The notes under the pieces: generated by a model
What the model saw: only the letters and a program-made list of their open reading frames with translations
What the model was told of the DNA's origin: nothing
The model's database searches: none
Program-made: the position numbers and the translations under genes
Part shown: one piece after another, positions 1 through 11,320 of the stretch
Layout: the number at the start of each line of letters is the position of its first letter
Numbering within the stretch: position 1 is the first letter of the stretch
DNA from: Heterobilharzia americana
Taxonomy: Eukaryota; Platyhelminthes; Trematoda; Strigeidida; Schistosomatidae
Length of the DNA stretch: 64,000 nt
Assembly (NCBI GenBank): GCA_944470555.2
Contig: OX104130.1
Span: 78,125,160-78,189,159 of the forward strand
Reading direction: 5' to 3'

Positions 1-299
1 CACAATTCATTTTTGTTACATATTAGTCAAAAAATTGTCTGACTAGCTTCAATTTGACAGAATTGATGAATTATTGAAAATAGGAACAAAGTAAGAAAAA
101 CATTTGTAACAGAATGAGCATGCACATATTTCGTGGATCCTCTTCAGTTACTATATAACTTATAGGATATAATACTTATGATAAGAAATATTTTATACAA
201 ATCGCTTTTGTAAGCTTAGATCAACGTTCCGATTTAGATGGAAGGCAAAGAAGATTGAGGTTGACTAAAATTGATGAATGACCAGTGATGGAATTGAAA
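1..299. other. No feature recognised
   Basis: AT-rich sequence with no reading frame, repeat or motif that I can assign before the RTE fragment begins. Confidence 0.5.
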
Positions 300-1176
300 C
301 GAAAAAAAAATCAAGAATATCATCTTTGTATTTCTCCGATGACTTTTGTCTGATGTCACACAAACTCGAAGATCTACAGGCGAAAACTAACAAATTGACA
401 GAATAGGTAAGCTAGCAAAGACGGGACTCTCATCAAATGAGCATATAGAAGATAGAGGTGATGAAGATACACAACCAACAACACCACCAACAATAACAAA
501 CTCCAATCACTATCAACGGGAGAAACTTAAAAAAAGTAACCTCCTTCACCTATCTACGAAGCACTTTTTCAACTACAGGAGGGACAGACGAGGATGTCAA
601 AACCAGGATCGGAAAGATAGCAAGACAGGCGTTCAATAACCTGAAACCAGTGTGGAGATCTTTTGCACTGCACCCAGCATAAAGAGTCAACAACTTCCGG
701 ATTTTCAACACCAACGTCAAATCAGTGCTTCTGTATGGCTCAGAGACTTGGCGCGTTACGAAAGGCACTTCCAATATACTGCAGACATTCATCAACAACT
801 GCTTACGCTGGCTCGCTACTGAAGATCAGATGGCCAGAAAGAATCAGCAACAAGGAGCTCTGGGAACGAACCAACCAAGAACCTATCACTCAAGAAATAT
901 GCAAGCGGAAGTGGAGATGGATTAGGCATACACTGAGAAGGCTGACTGGGAACATCACGCTCCAGGCTAGGCTCTTGAGTGGAACCTGGATGGGAAGCGA
1001 CGAGTTGGTTGTCCTTGGTGAGGGTGACATGGAGGAGATCTAGTGAGGAAAAAATGAGAGGTTGTGGTCTGTCGTGGAGCCAGGTTGAAGAGATTGCAGA
1101 CAACGTAGTGGGATGAAGACATGCTACTGAAGCCCCATGTTCCACTAGGAACCCAAGGGACAAATAATAATAATAA
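300..1176 (+). mobile_element. RTE/SR2-like non-LTR retrotransposon, 5'-truncated 3' fragment
   Basis: This is the C-terminal part of a reverse-transcriptase polyprotein. A degenerate RT motif C reads FSDD at 332-343, followed by MSHKLEDLQAKTNKL and a stop. Further on, LLYGSETWR at about 728-754 and [11 protein letters not shown] at about 910-945 are typical of the RTE post-RT region. The frame breaks several times (stop near 402, a shift near 830), so it is a dead copy. The 3' end is the sequence ggaacccaagggacaaat followed by (aat)n at 1162-1176, the same end as ten other copies in the window. RTE proteins supply endonuclease and RT for target-primed insertion; the endonuclease half is absent here. 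Confidence 0.88.
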
Positions 1177-2467
1177 TCTTCCATTAAAGAAGATGAAATG
1201 GAGACACAGATGAACCTCATACTGAGAGCTGCACAGTAAAACACCCATCCAATGTCAAGAATAGTATGTATGTGTGCGAGAATCATTTCTGATTGAGACA
1301 GATTAAAGTAAACAAGTTCCTAATCCTTGTTACCTCAATCCATACCTAATAATTCGCATATACGTTTTAAAGGATACACAATGAAACAAACAAGTAAGAG
1401 ATTTTGATTATATGTCTGAGCATACTGCGAATAATATAAGTCCTTTAGATTTGTAGTGTTAAAACATCGCGACTCATACTTGATCTATATATTCAGAAAG
1501 ATATTGGCATAAATCTTGCTCTACTTCGGTAATTTGAATCGCCTAAATTTGTAAATACAGAATTTCATTATCCTCATGACTTACCATTTTTCATTATCCC
1601 ATCTTGCAATCTACTTCAGAATCTATAATCCCTTTCATAGTTTTATTCACGTTACTTCACAAAATTATGAAAATCTGTTGACCTTCTGTTATACTAACTT
1701 AACCATGATGTCGTTTTAACCAATTTTAGAATAGCATAGTGTACAACTCTCTTATATTAGTTCTCGACCTTTTCTACAATGTTTTTATTGCCACTGTAAA
1801 AATAGTTAACCTTTTGAGTAGTCTTAACAGCTTCATCAAATTTTATCAATTTTGATCAACCTACGTCTTCGTTAACGTCCATCTCAATGTAAACATTTTT
1901 GTCAATTTATAAAATGTTTGTTTAAAATCTTTTTCATTGCAAACATTGTATTCCTTAGGTTATGAAACAGCTGAGGAGGTCTTGTGAAGTGCGAATATGC
2001 CAATTCTGTCAGTCCCGTTCTTCTCACTTTATTTATATTCATGGAAGTGAAATTGAAAAGGTATTTTAGAAGTACGAAGGAACTGTAAGTACTATGGTTG
2101 AAGGGACAGTGATCAAAAGTCAATCCAACTACATGGACAATAAAATTCCATTACGAAGACCTAATTTCAAAGGTAACAGACTTGATTATACTGCCAATTA
2201 TTTCATAATCTACTGAGTATAACATCTCAAACGATCATTTCTGTGCGAGATGATAAAATATTCACCAAATTTCAGTGTAAATGTTAGTTCATATAATCTA
2301 CTTTTCTCCTGTGGTTAGTCACCTAGAATGAGGTAATATTGTACGTTAACAATAATAAAAAACAACAGGAAAGTTGAACAGGATATCACCAGCGTCATTC
2401 AACCTTATATCAGTATATGAGATGAATAAACACATCGAATAGGTATGGAGTTTATATATTGTTGCTC
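1177..2467. other. No feature recognised
   Basis: AT-rich, non-coding in all frames as far as I can see; one short 73-residue minus frame (1902-2123) resembles nothing I know. Confidence 0.5.
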
Positions 2468-2600
2468 TGGCTTTCAAGGCGATCCTACATGGGTTCAGGT
2501 CATAGTGGGAACGACATTGATGACTGGAAGGTGGGTGCATCCAGCTGACGTGTCCCAAATAGAACGAAACGAGCGTTCTGGATTCCACTGCTAGCCAATA
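2468..2600 (+). repeat. SM-alpha-type SINE-like repeat with degenerate hammerhead
   Basis: Part of a pol III-type promoter is visible (B-box-like GGGTTCAGGTC at 2491-2501), then the family spacer and a hammerhead at 2537-2590. The ribozyme core reads CTGACGT at 2545-2551 instead of CTGANGA, so conserved A9 is lost, and stem II pairs GTCC with GAAC poorly; GAAA and stem I (ATCCAG with CTGGAT) are kept. The copy is 5'-truncated and probably does not cleave. Confidence 0.75.
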
Positions 2601-5117
2601 TCCAATATCAGTGAAGTTTTTATCCTACCATTCGTTGAAATTATCGATAGCATATGTATTAGGCCGAAAATTATTAGATTGGAGAAGTACCTACAGTCTG
2701 ATATCCTAGCATACCTTTCTGTTAACCTTAAATCCAGCTACTTGGTCCCAAATAGAACTAAAGTCCCTATATATAACTGTAAAGACTTCAGGAATACTTT
2801 CTTGAATCATTCTGAATGTTGTATTTTGTCCAGCTACTAATCTTGTTTTGTTACCACTCCTTTTCAAATCTTCTCCTAATTGTTCACCTAACTGTGATCA
2901 ACGATTTTGTGAAACTACCTTTGTTTTGTAAGTTTATTATTAGTAATTACTGTTGGGTGTCCTAGGTTTCACTGCCAGACATTATCCGTCATTAAAATAT
3001 AGTTAAAACTAATTGTTTGAGATAAATTAATGCGCAATTTTACTATCAATATTAGAAGGGCTTACACCTAATTGTTACTTGGCTAATTTACGGGACCACC
3101 AGATTTGTTTCTGTATCTTCATGACCACATTTCAGGTGGAAGATGGTAGCGTAGTTAGGCAAGCAAAAACGTATTTACTCAGTTTTTCATCTGTAAAAAT
3201 TTCATTCCATAAATGTCCTCTTATAATAGACTGTTTGAAGCGTAAATATTATGTTCAATTCAATTCAGCTGAAAAGATTCGGCATTCACAAGCCCAAATA
3301 TGTAGAGGTCTAGGAGAAAACCGTGAATATCAAATTCTGACTAAGGAATGTAAGGTACTGTATTGTACGTACATGAAGTGTTTCGATCGAGTTCTCTTTT
3401 TTTCAGGAATAATACTCCCAGTGTCTATACTTGGCTTCTTTAAGAAAATATTTAAGCTACGACGTTCAGACACGTCATCGAAGCATTTATGCATTTGTGT
3501 GAGTATGTGTGGAGTTGTAGATCATCATTTCACTTTTCGAGGCATAAAAAATAAGACGATTGGGCCAAAAACTTGAGCTGCATTTAACCTGGATAATTAG
3601 TTCCCAGTAATGAATCATCATACATAAGGTAGTGCGAGAGACACTTCTCATGTTGCACTCATCACTTTCTGCCGTTTTTGGGGAGTTGATAGACCAATAC
3701 ATATGCTATATGTACTTCATATCCACTTGGTAGATTTCTGATTCGTATTCTGGTTGGCATTTCAAAAATCACTGTAGACGAGAACATGAGTAGATAACAC
3801 TTACTGACATGAACGGCTCAATATGAGTGGGTTTCAAAAGTGTACTGCATTTCTGTTGAACAGACCGTGATAATAAAGCAACCATCATGCATTAACAGCT
3901 TTTAAGCATTTAGTATAATATCACTCTGTTGTGGTTACTCAATGAATATGTGTAAACCAGAAGAGTCGATTATGAACATTTCTTCCGATTAAAGGTTACC
4001 AGTCAAAGGTACTCATATGCCAGTGAGCATTTCTTTCCCCAGTCGAAGCGAAACTCAGAATCATTGATAAAAAGCGCTTTAATATTTTTTTAGTCAACTA
4101 CGATAGCCGCATAATGCTCAGTATTATCAGGTGGTACAGTAACTTCTTGTCGCTTTTTACTGACTGACAAGACCGAAGTTATCAGTCACTGCTGCCATAT
4201 AAGTTTCTCGTGTTCAGAACATAAGCAAGGTTATGACCTTACAGGGGATGTCACTGCTTACATAGTCACCAAGGCTCAATAATTTTATCATGAACGACAA
4301 CAACAGGAAAATCTAAAATTACGATATCAAGCAAAAAGTACGTAAAAACAATTTATTGACTCCTTAAAAAGAAGAGGGAATTCATTTGGTTAACTAACTA
4401 TATCTCTGCGGGAAGAAAAGAAGGTCTATTCAGTGTGCTTACCAGACACCTCGTAGACACAGGATATCAAGTTGAAACCTCGAATACTTTTTAAAATAAT
4501 AAACGTAAAGAAGATGCTTGAATTATTTATTACGCTTCGCGACTGCTATAAAATGGTTTCAGTCTTCATACAGTCTCCACACAAAAGGACAGTGTGATTG
4601 GTTTCTCAATCTTCTGGTGCTTATAATTTGATCCTCTTTATTTTCACTTTATTTATTATTATAACTTTTCCTTTCTTAAATTCCTTACCTCTGTGGAATG
4701 AATTATAAACTTGATTATTGATTTCCTTACTTAGAAGTACCTTATGTCCTAATGACCAGTTTACTTTCAGACGGTATGCAGCTGATAGTTATTCGTGAAT
4801 TAAAACGGTATCATTATATTTTGCAAAACCTTCTTCTTGTTTTGACTAAGTGATCAATTCATTACAAACCCCATAGCATTTGATAAGTTCATCTCTGTTA
4901 TATAACGATTTATTTATCATTTAGTATGATTTGTAATGATGTTGAAGCAGGCTGATCTATCAATTTACTACATTTTAACTGTTTCTTACACACTGTTAAA
5001 ACTGACATTCTACAAGTGTACCTTATCCACTAAATATTCTATCCTTAAGAATAAAACATAAGTCATGAGCTAACTATCGTGAGCTAACAGAAGTTGGAAA
5101 TATGGAGAATTGGATTC
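2601..5117. other. No recognised feature; one unassigned 165-codon frame
   Basis: AT-rich DNA. A plus-strand frame at 3079-3576 (165 residues) is the longest open stretch, but it shows no domain, signal peptide or repeat I recognise and its composition looks like chance. I see no splice-supported exon or transposon motif. Confidence 0.4.
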
Positions 5118-5312
5118 TGACCCAGGGGCTCAATGGTAACGCGCTGGCAGCGGAACCTTAAGGCCGTGGGTTCGACCCCTGCTGGTGAGGTCGTGGGTGC
5201 GCACTGCTGAGGAGTCCCATACTAGGACGAAAGAGCTGTCCAGTGCTCCCAGGTTTCCTTTGTTCCTCCAACTGATGTCAGTCTACGATGAATAACAACT
5301 TGAAATAAATGA
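5118..5312 (+). repeat. tRNA-promoter SINE with hammerhead (second ribozyme family), near full length
   Basis: An A-box-like block (ggtaacgcgctgg, about 5134-5147) and a perfect B box GGGTTCGACCCC (5168-5179) give a pol III tRNA-type internal promoter. A hammerhead follows at 5199-5248, then a family tail ending near gatgtcagtctacgatgaat. The same tail recurs, mostly decayed, at 11.6, 31.6, 42.9, 43.3, 47.2, 47.6, 58.3, 58.8, 62.3 and 62.8 kb. Its layout parallels SM-alpha (promoter, ribozyme, tail) but the sequence differs, so I treat it as a separate family. It has no protein-coding capacity; mobilisation would need enzymes supplied in trans. Confidence 0.72.
5199..5248 (+). ncRNA. Hammerhead ribozyme, all core residues present
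   Basis: Stem I pairs GCACTG (5201-5206) with CAGTGC (5241-5246). The core reads CTGAGGA (5207-5213), stem II is GTCC...GGAC (5214-5228), then GAAA (5229-5232) and a GTC cleavage triplet (5238-5240), with predicted cleavage between 5240 and 5241. Stem III is very short, as in known schistosome hammerheads. All invariant positions are intact, so the RNA is predicted to self-cleave. It lies just 3' of the tRNA-like B box. Confidence 0.8.
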
Positions 5313-5639
5313 GATTGCTATTCTTTTCAGCAATTTAACTGATAAATATGTAACAATTCATTCGTTGTTTGCAAGTAATAGTACAACAACAACAATAATT
5401 AGAGCTTTATTCTAAACAAGATTTGTGATACAGTATGGAAATCTCAGTATATAATAGCTATGAAATATGCCCACTGAGTCATAAAGAAGGGATAATTCAG
5501 CGAAGAAAATTTTCTTCTCCAACGATATCATTTTCCAAAGCCATACAATCGTATTTATATATATCATAAACATATAACAGTCTATCATAAAACAATAAGG
5601 TATAACCACATCATTAACTTAGTGCTAAAAAATCCGAAT
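5313..5639. other. No feature recognised
   Basis: AT-rich spacer between the ribozyme SINE and a minus-strand PLE; a 65-residue minus frame here is low-complexity and not assignable. Confidence 0.45.
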
Positions 5640-6345
5640 CAAGAATGCAAAGTAGTTGCGTAATAAACTAAGACAGTAGAAGTATCGAGGAAGGCAAGGA
5701 GTTTGACAAGGTGAAATTTGTTGGTAGATAAGAAAAGCAAATATTGAGTGTCCACTTGATAGATAGGTATAAAGAAGGTGAAGAATGAGACAAGGGTCAT
5801 AATGAAGGTGATAATAATAAAAGTGTTAAGACCATGGTAAGATGAGAGATTGAACATACTTCTTTTGCACTCAAAGATCAGGCTTGAATTGATGAATTAC
5901 CAGTGCCTCCTCTGTGCACAACTGTCGAAGGCATACTCCTATTGAACTATTCCATCTGACACAATAAATGACATTGAAGGAAGATTTTGGTCTAGCTTTA
6001 TGTCCAGAGTTGACCAAATGTTCAAGAATTGAACTGTTAATTGATTTACATTCTCCCCTTGACAAACATGCAGGATAGTGCTCCGAAATACGTTCGGAAA
6101 GCTTGCGCTTTGTGTGGCCTATATAACAAGCTCCACAGGAGCAAGTAAATTTGTAGACACACATCGAGGTGGCCCATAGTGGCAACTTGTCCTTAACTCA
6201 CTACGGAATGATCTGCGGTTTTGCAGAGAAGAATGTCTTCTTCAGTGATCTGGACGGCTGGTTCTTCAGCATGTCTGCTGCCGTATCGTCTTTGAAAACA
6301 ACGTTCACAAACGAGGCCTCTTTATTATATATATAAGTACGATTG
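5640..6345 (-). mobile_element. Penelope-like element, endonuclease tail plus 3' UTR
   Basis: The minus strand from 6185 to 5871 is open for 104 residues and carries a GIY-YIG endonuclease core: VYKFTCSCGACYIGHTKRKL, then ISEH and a conserved basic tail. After the stop the frame resembles the family terminus VQKKYVQSLILPW, followed by a T/Y/F-rich 3' UTR to about 5640. PLEs encode an RT fused to this endonuclease and insert by target-primed reverse transcription. The RT is missing, so the copy is 5'-truncated. The sequence upstream to 6345 appears related but is out of frame. Confidence 0.82.
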
Positions 6346-7344
6346 TACAGCTTCAGAAAAAGAAAAATTTTTTCGCTGAATTATCTCTTCTAGATAATAA
6401 AAACTAGTTACTTGTACAGTATATTTAGGCGAAATCAAAATTGTATCTGAATAATCTTCATAATAATAGTAATATAGTTCACAAAGTGAAATATGCATTG
6501 CATATTACATTCGCATCTGGTTTGGACTGGTGAATGAATGGAATATACAGCGCAATTTTGATGATGATAGTTTATTCAGCCAGTACTGAAATCTACAAGT
6601 TGACAAACTTATCTAAGGACCAGTAGTGAACTGTGTTTCTGTGCATTTATAACTTCATCTCTTATCAGTGTATCTTTTATCATTTGTTTTTGATGTAAGC
6701 TTGAAAAGTGACAGTTTGCAACCATTTTAAAACTGTGCACAAGTACTTGATGCGTTTAAAAAACATATTTATAAGATTAAAACAAATTAAATGGGATGAA
6801 TTTGGTGCAATAAATTCCGTTGAACATTTTCGGTAACGCAAAGTTTGAGCTTTTTTTATTGCTCTGCAGCACTGAGTTTCTCATTGAATTCATGAAGCTA
6901 TTATCAATCCCATTTCAAGAATAAAGAAACGAAATTCATGTACTTGCTTTGTAAAAAGTATTTACGGAAATTTAACTAATAACCAATTTGAAAGTTACTG
7001 AAGAGAGGAGATAAAAAAGGGTAAATTTGGAAGGGATACAAATATTTTTAGTTGATATGCGCAAATACTATGAAGAATAACACATCCACAGCATCCTGTT
7101 TGGCATGAAAGAAGAAATGATCGATTCAGTACCGATGATGTTCCAAATATTTAATCAGATTAACAAGCAAAGATGAAATATTGGAAATATATACATCGAG
7201 TTCAGTGTAAAGAAGAGATTTTTCAATGAATGACAGTTTAAGTACGCATTAAATTCCATTTATATTGACCACAGAAATTCGTAACATGAGCTTATAAACC
7301 AGCTTACAGCAAATGTATATAAAACATTTCACTTAAGCGTTGAA
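6346..7344. other. No feature recognised
   Basis: AT-rich sequence between two PLE remnants; no motif, repeat or reading frame assigned. Confidence 0.45.
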
Positions 7345-7620
7345 ATTAAACAGCGTAATGAGATTATCTCAAACATGTGATGTATTAGCGCTATACATTT
7401 CGAACAATCTGACCACACATGGACTTGTCGAACTATTTATGTGAAAATTTATCAAAAAGGTTAATGAAGTTAATAGGAAACATAGGGATATGAATGGACA
7501 GGAAAAAAACCTTACTCTTGGTATGAAAATTAAAATCAATACTACCAAGGTAGGTTCAACGTGAGTGCGAATTGTTTTGGTATACATAAAGATGTAAAAT
7601 CGCATGTGAACGAGTGAAGC
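7345..7620 (-). repeat. Inverted copy of PLE 3' terminus (pseudo-LTR)
   Basis: Read on the minus strand this matches the 3' UTR of the PLE at 22105-23548 (compare 23290-23545), including the segment just after the conserved LTLNLPW end. It lies upstream of, and in opposite orientation to, the PLE coding region at 7626-9166. Inverted terminal copies of this kind are a known hallmark of Penelope-like insertions. Confidence 0.78.
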
Positions 7621-7625
7621 TGGAC

Positions 7626-9166
7626 TTTTATAAATCTTGCATTTCTAATCACACGTTTCCTGGAAAATTTTATAAAACTTTACATTCCAGCAAATTACAA
7701 CCAAATACCTCAAACCTTATTCGAATTTAAAAATCTCGTGTGGAGAATTGTAGTGAAAATCTTATCAAATTAATCGGACATCATGTACATGCATCTTCCG
7801 TATTGTCGGAAATTTCTTTAGTTTGCCACATCAAGTTTGTTAATTTTTGCAGTTCGGTTATAATGAAAGCAAAACAAAAGATGACGACAAAGCTGAACAA
7901 ATCTCAGATTACGAGCGACCATGTGAATTCATTCCCAGTTAACCCAGACAACTATGTGACGAATTTATCATCCGTTCAGTTATCTGTTCTTGATAAAGAG
8001 GCGCTCTCTCTTGAATTCAGTTTTTCTGTCCCTCAAACACAAAACTCTGATTTAACAACCGATGCTCAATTTGAAAACCTGTATGATCAACTGAGCTCAC
8101 TTACCCCAACTTCTCCAGACAACGAGAACTGGCTAAGAGCTAAATTAGTAGACATCACTCATGGGTTTCATAATCCTGGTCCAAGACAGAAAAGCATCTT
8201 AACGCGTGAGCATCTTCAATCACTGAAAAGAATTACGAAATAACTCTGATATTGTCGTGCTAAAACCCGATAAAGGATCAGGTGTGGTCGTTAAGAACAC
8301 GTCTGATCATAAAAGTAAGATGTTATCTATTCTCAGTGATGAAAGCAAATTTACGTCAGATGAGGGAATACGTAAACTGGAAGGCAGAGGAAATTCTAAA
8401 CTTGTGAAAATGCTTGGTATGAATTTAATCAATAAGGAGGAATTTAATCGTCTAAAACCTATGGGATCTGAACATCTACATCTATATGGGTTGCCTAAAA
8501 CTCATAAGCCTGACAACCCACTGCGTCCAATATTGTCTATGTGTAGATCACCCACATAATCTAGCCAAATGGTTGGCAAAGCTTTTGAATCCTGTCAGAA
8601 GCCATTTATGTAAGTCCTCATTGAAAGATACATTTGACCTCATTGACTGTTTAAATGATAATAATATCAAGGATAAGACTATGTACTCGTTTGATGTGAA
8701 TTCTTTATTTACTAATGTACCTCTAGTAAAAACAATTGATATTTTATGTGACTATATTTCTCCTAATATCCCTATTAATTTTTTAAAAGATTTATTGTTA
8801 TTATGCACTGATAAAGTTGAATTCACATTCGAGGGTGAACACTTTCAACAGATTGATGGTATCGCAATGGGTAGTCCATCGGAACCGTTGCTAGCTGATG
8901 TATACATGTCATATGTTGAAAACATGGCTGACGATCTCATCGGAAGGGTTTCTCTTTATAAGAGATGTGTTGATGATATAGTCATTATATGTGAAAAGCC
9001 TGATGATGCAGTGTGCCTGCTACAGAAAATGAACACGGTTCAAAATCATATTAGCCTGAGTTGTGAACCAGGGACGAACAACCAGCTACCGTTCCTAGAC
9101 GTATTGCTCAGTCGACGGGAGGATGGCTCGACCAGGAGGTCGATCTATAAGAAACCTACATGGACA
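7626..9166 (+). pseudogene. PLE reverse transcriptase, N-terminus through RT, frameshifted
   Basis: Coding starts without an obvious Met near 7626 (SCISNHTFPGKFYKTLHSSK), meets an in-frame stop near 7728, then continues to a frameshift at about 8240 just before NSDIVVLKPDKGSGVV, and a second shift near 8550 (SPT/HNLAKWLAKLL). RT motifs are clear: motif A SFDVNSLFTNVPL (about 8688-8726), motif B GIAMGSPSEPLLADVYM, motif C CVDD at 8966-8977 (family usually YVDD) and the LPFLDVLLSR...YKKPTWTG block ending near 9166. This is the most complete RT in the window, but it cannot make a full protein. The endonuclease that should follow is present in inverted orientation. Confidence 0.88.
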
Positions 9167-9202
9167 GGAACCCAAGAGACCAATAAGAGTAATAATACTA
9201 AT

Positions 9203-9595
9203 ATGTTTAGCGATAGACGAAGATGGATATTCGTCATCTGCACTTATCGGATCTGTTGAGATCATTTGTTTTTGTAGACACTGAGGTACATGTTCAACCT
9301 TCCTTAATTGCATATCACGGTTACTCCTCCCTATGTATGTGTGTCCACACATACATGTGAATTGATAAACACAGTGGGATGTGATGTAATCGTCTATATG
9401 CGGTTTCGGTTTGTGCTGTAACATGGACTTGGTCTTCTCTACAATGATGATGTTAGCTGCATAATACGTTTTACAGATGGCCGATCTAAGTCTTTTCCTC
9501 ACAACAAAGCTATGTGAATCACCTCTAAATGGTAATGAGATGTAGACATTTTTCTTAGCAACGGAACACTGTGTACTTTTCAATGGTTCATACAT
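9203..9595 (-). pseudogene. PLE GIY-YIG endonuclease segment, inverted relative to its RT
   Basis: On the minus strand this encodes STQCSVAKKNVYISLPFRGD, then VYQFTCMCGHTYIGRSNRDM and the tail ...SSSIAKHI. It is nearly the same sequence as 22790-23165 of the second family copy, where it follows the RT in the correct orientation. Here it faces the RT, so the element suffered an internal inversion with loss of the joining part (residues between KKPTWTG and STQCS) and of the C-terminus. Confidence 0.85.
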
Positions 9596-10084
9596 ATTTA
9601 TATTTCACATATGTTGAAAGCATTCATTATGATATACTTTGACAGTATCTTATAAAACACATGAAAATTAAAACGTAGGCAGGTGGGAAGTAATTTATTC
9701 AGCCTTATGGGATTTCTCCTCGTTATTGAAGTGCTAAGTGCCAAAAATAATTGGCTATATCGCGATATATTGTTAGGTCTGGTATACATGCCGTCTGTTT
9801 ATTAAATAATGAATCGGAAAAAAATGAAATGGCTAAGTAGTGTAATAAATTATCCGAGATCCATCTTTTGTGCTCTACTCCAATGATATAAATGTAGAGT
9901 TCGGATTCAAAAAGCTGATCTTTTTCCCTTTGTGTCTAACTTATGGGATCTTTGGTAGATTTCAAGTCTTCAACATATATATCATTCTCCACCAACTCTT
10001 GCCAAAGAACAAAACACCTACCTTAAATGACGATTGAGCTTCATATGTCCCAGCTTTAGTTTTCTTTGGACATATGCAGGTACT
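9596..10084. other. No feature recognised
   Basis: AT-rich; the PLE homology stops abruptly at about 9595 and nothing further is assigned before the SM-alpha copy. Confidence 0.45.
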
Positions 10085-10262
10085 GGCATAAGAAGTGGCT
10101 GTTCTGCGACTTAATGGAAAATGCGTTTGGCGTTTGAAATGAAGGTTACTGGGTTCCAGCTTCGGTGAGAACAACATCAGTCACTGGGGTGTGGTTACAC
10201 GCAGCTGATGAACCCAAAATAGGATGAAACGCGTGTCCTGGATTACTCTGCTAATCACCAAG
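10085..10262 (+). repeat. SM-alpha-type SINE-like repeat, degenerate hammerhead
   Basis: The 5' portion (aagaagtggct...gcgtttgaaat) and the B-box remnant (gggttccagc) match other family members. The ribozyme has an intact CTGATGA (10204-10210), GAAA (10226-10229) and GTC (10235-10237), but stem II is eroded (ACCC...GGAT) and stem I pairs only partly. Cleavage is doubtful. Confidence 0.75.
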
Positions 10263-11320
10263 ATCAGTACTAGTCTTACAGTTATCTTAAAATCAATAAT
10301 TGTCTTGAGAAAGTATCCGGCTCATCACTTTCTTTGCCTTGCTTATTAAAATCATTTCAAAGTTGATCGAAGGTATTTAGCATATCTTTGCGTTTGTGGA
10401 TAATTCACTACTTGTTATGTCATTCTATGAATGATAATGTTTCCCCTGGAAGGAATTCAGTTCTTCCTTTTGCTGAAACTCTGGTCATATTTCGCCGAAA
10501 ATGTATTCTGAAGGATTTTTCGAAACCTGAGTGTTATTTTCTTCTAGATGGGGTCAAAATTTCCTCTCTTCTGTTGTAAGCAGTTGGCCTTTACAGCTAC
10601 TGTATTCATTTGACCTATGCTGTTGACTTAATATCTGATTATCAGTTTGCTTTATTGAATAGCAGTTTATTAATTCCATCTTAGTATTTCGTGTATTGTT
10701 TCACTGTTCAGGTGTCTATTTTGCGCCATTTGAATGCAGGTGCCCATGAGTAATCTTGCAGTTTTAAGTTAGTTTGTTGTGATATTTCGTCATTTTTAGT
10801 GCCATCTACATGTGGCAATGTCAGTAGTGATATTTCAATGTTATTTATTGGTACTTTTATTTCTGTGTAATTATTCTTGAGTGAAATGAAAGAACTATAC
10901 TGGTATATGAATTTCTATGCAAACGCCTTGATATTGCCTGATTACTCTTTAATTTCTTTTGAACGAAAATCCCATGACATATCATGTCATTTCCTTTTGA
11001 TTTGATGCTCATAAATGCTTTAAGGTTGTTTGACGACTAAACTGATCAATTTTTATGATGTCGGCAATCGTTGCAACTAGTTTCAGACATAATATTCATT
11101 GTATTTTCTTAAGGTATGGTATCTTTTAGCTTTTGTTACATGCTGTGTACAGACAGTTGATTTGTATGTCAAACCGATAAAGAATTGGTGGAGTAATCGG
11201 CTAACATCTTTGACGTATGGTTAAGCAAATTCTCTTTACAGGTTGAATTAATTGTTTTGTTGTATTTCCCTGCTGATAAACATTTATTGTAATACAAAAG
11301 TTCCCATTTAGACATTTAGT
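10263..11320. other. No feature recognised
   Basis: AT-rich, without recognisable coding or repeat sequence; a 63-residue plus frame at 10388-10579 has no familiar features. Confidence 0.45.

Noticed and set aside
3079..3576. 165-residue open frame as a host gene
   Set aside because: No domain, no recognisable splice context and no repeated occurrence; length is compatible with chance in AT-rich DNA. Kept only as a note.
5127..5180. tRNA gene suggested by A box and perfect B box
   Set aside because: No acceptor stem or anticodon arm can be folded, and the boxes are followed directly by a hammerhead and SINE tail; it is a tRNA-type promoter within a repeat.
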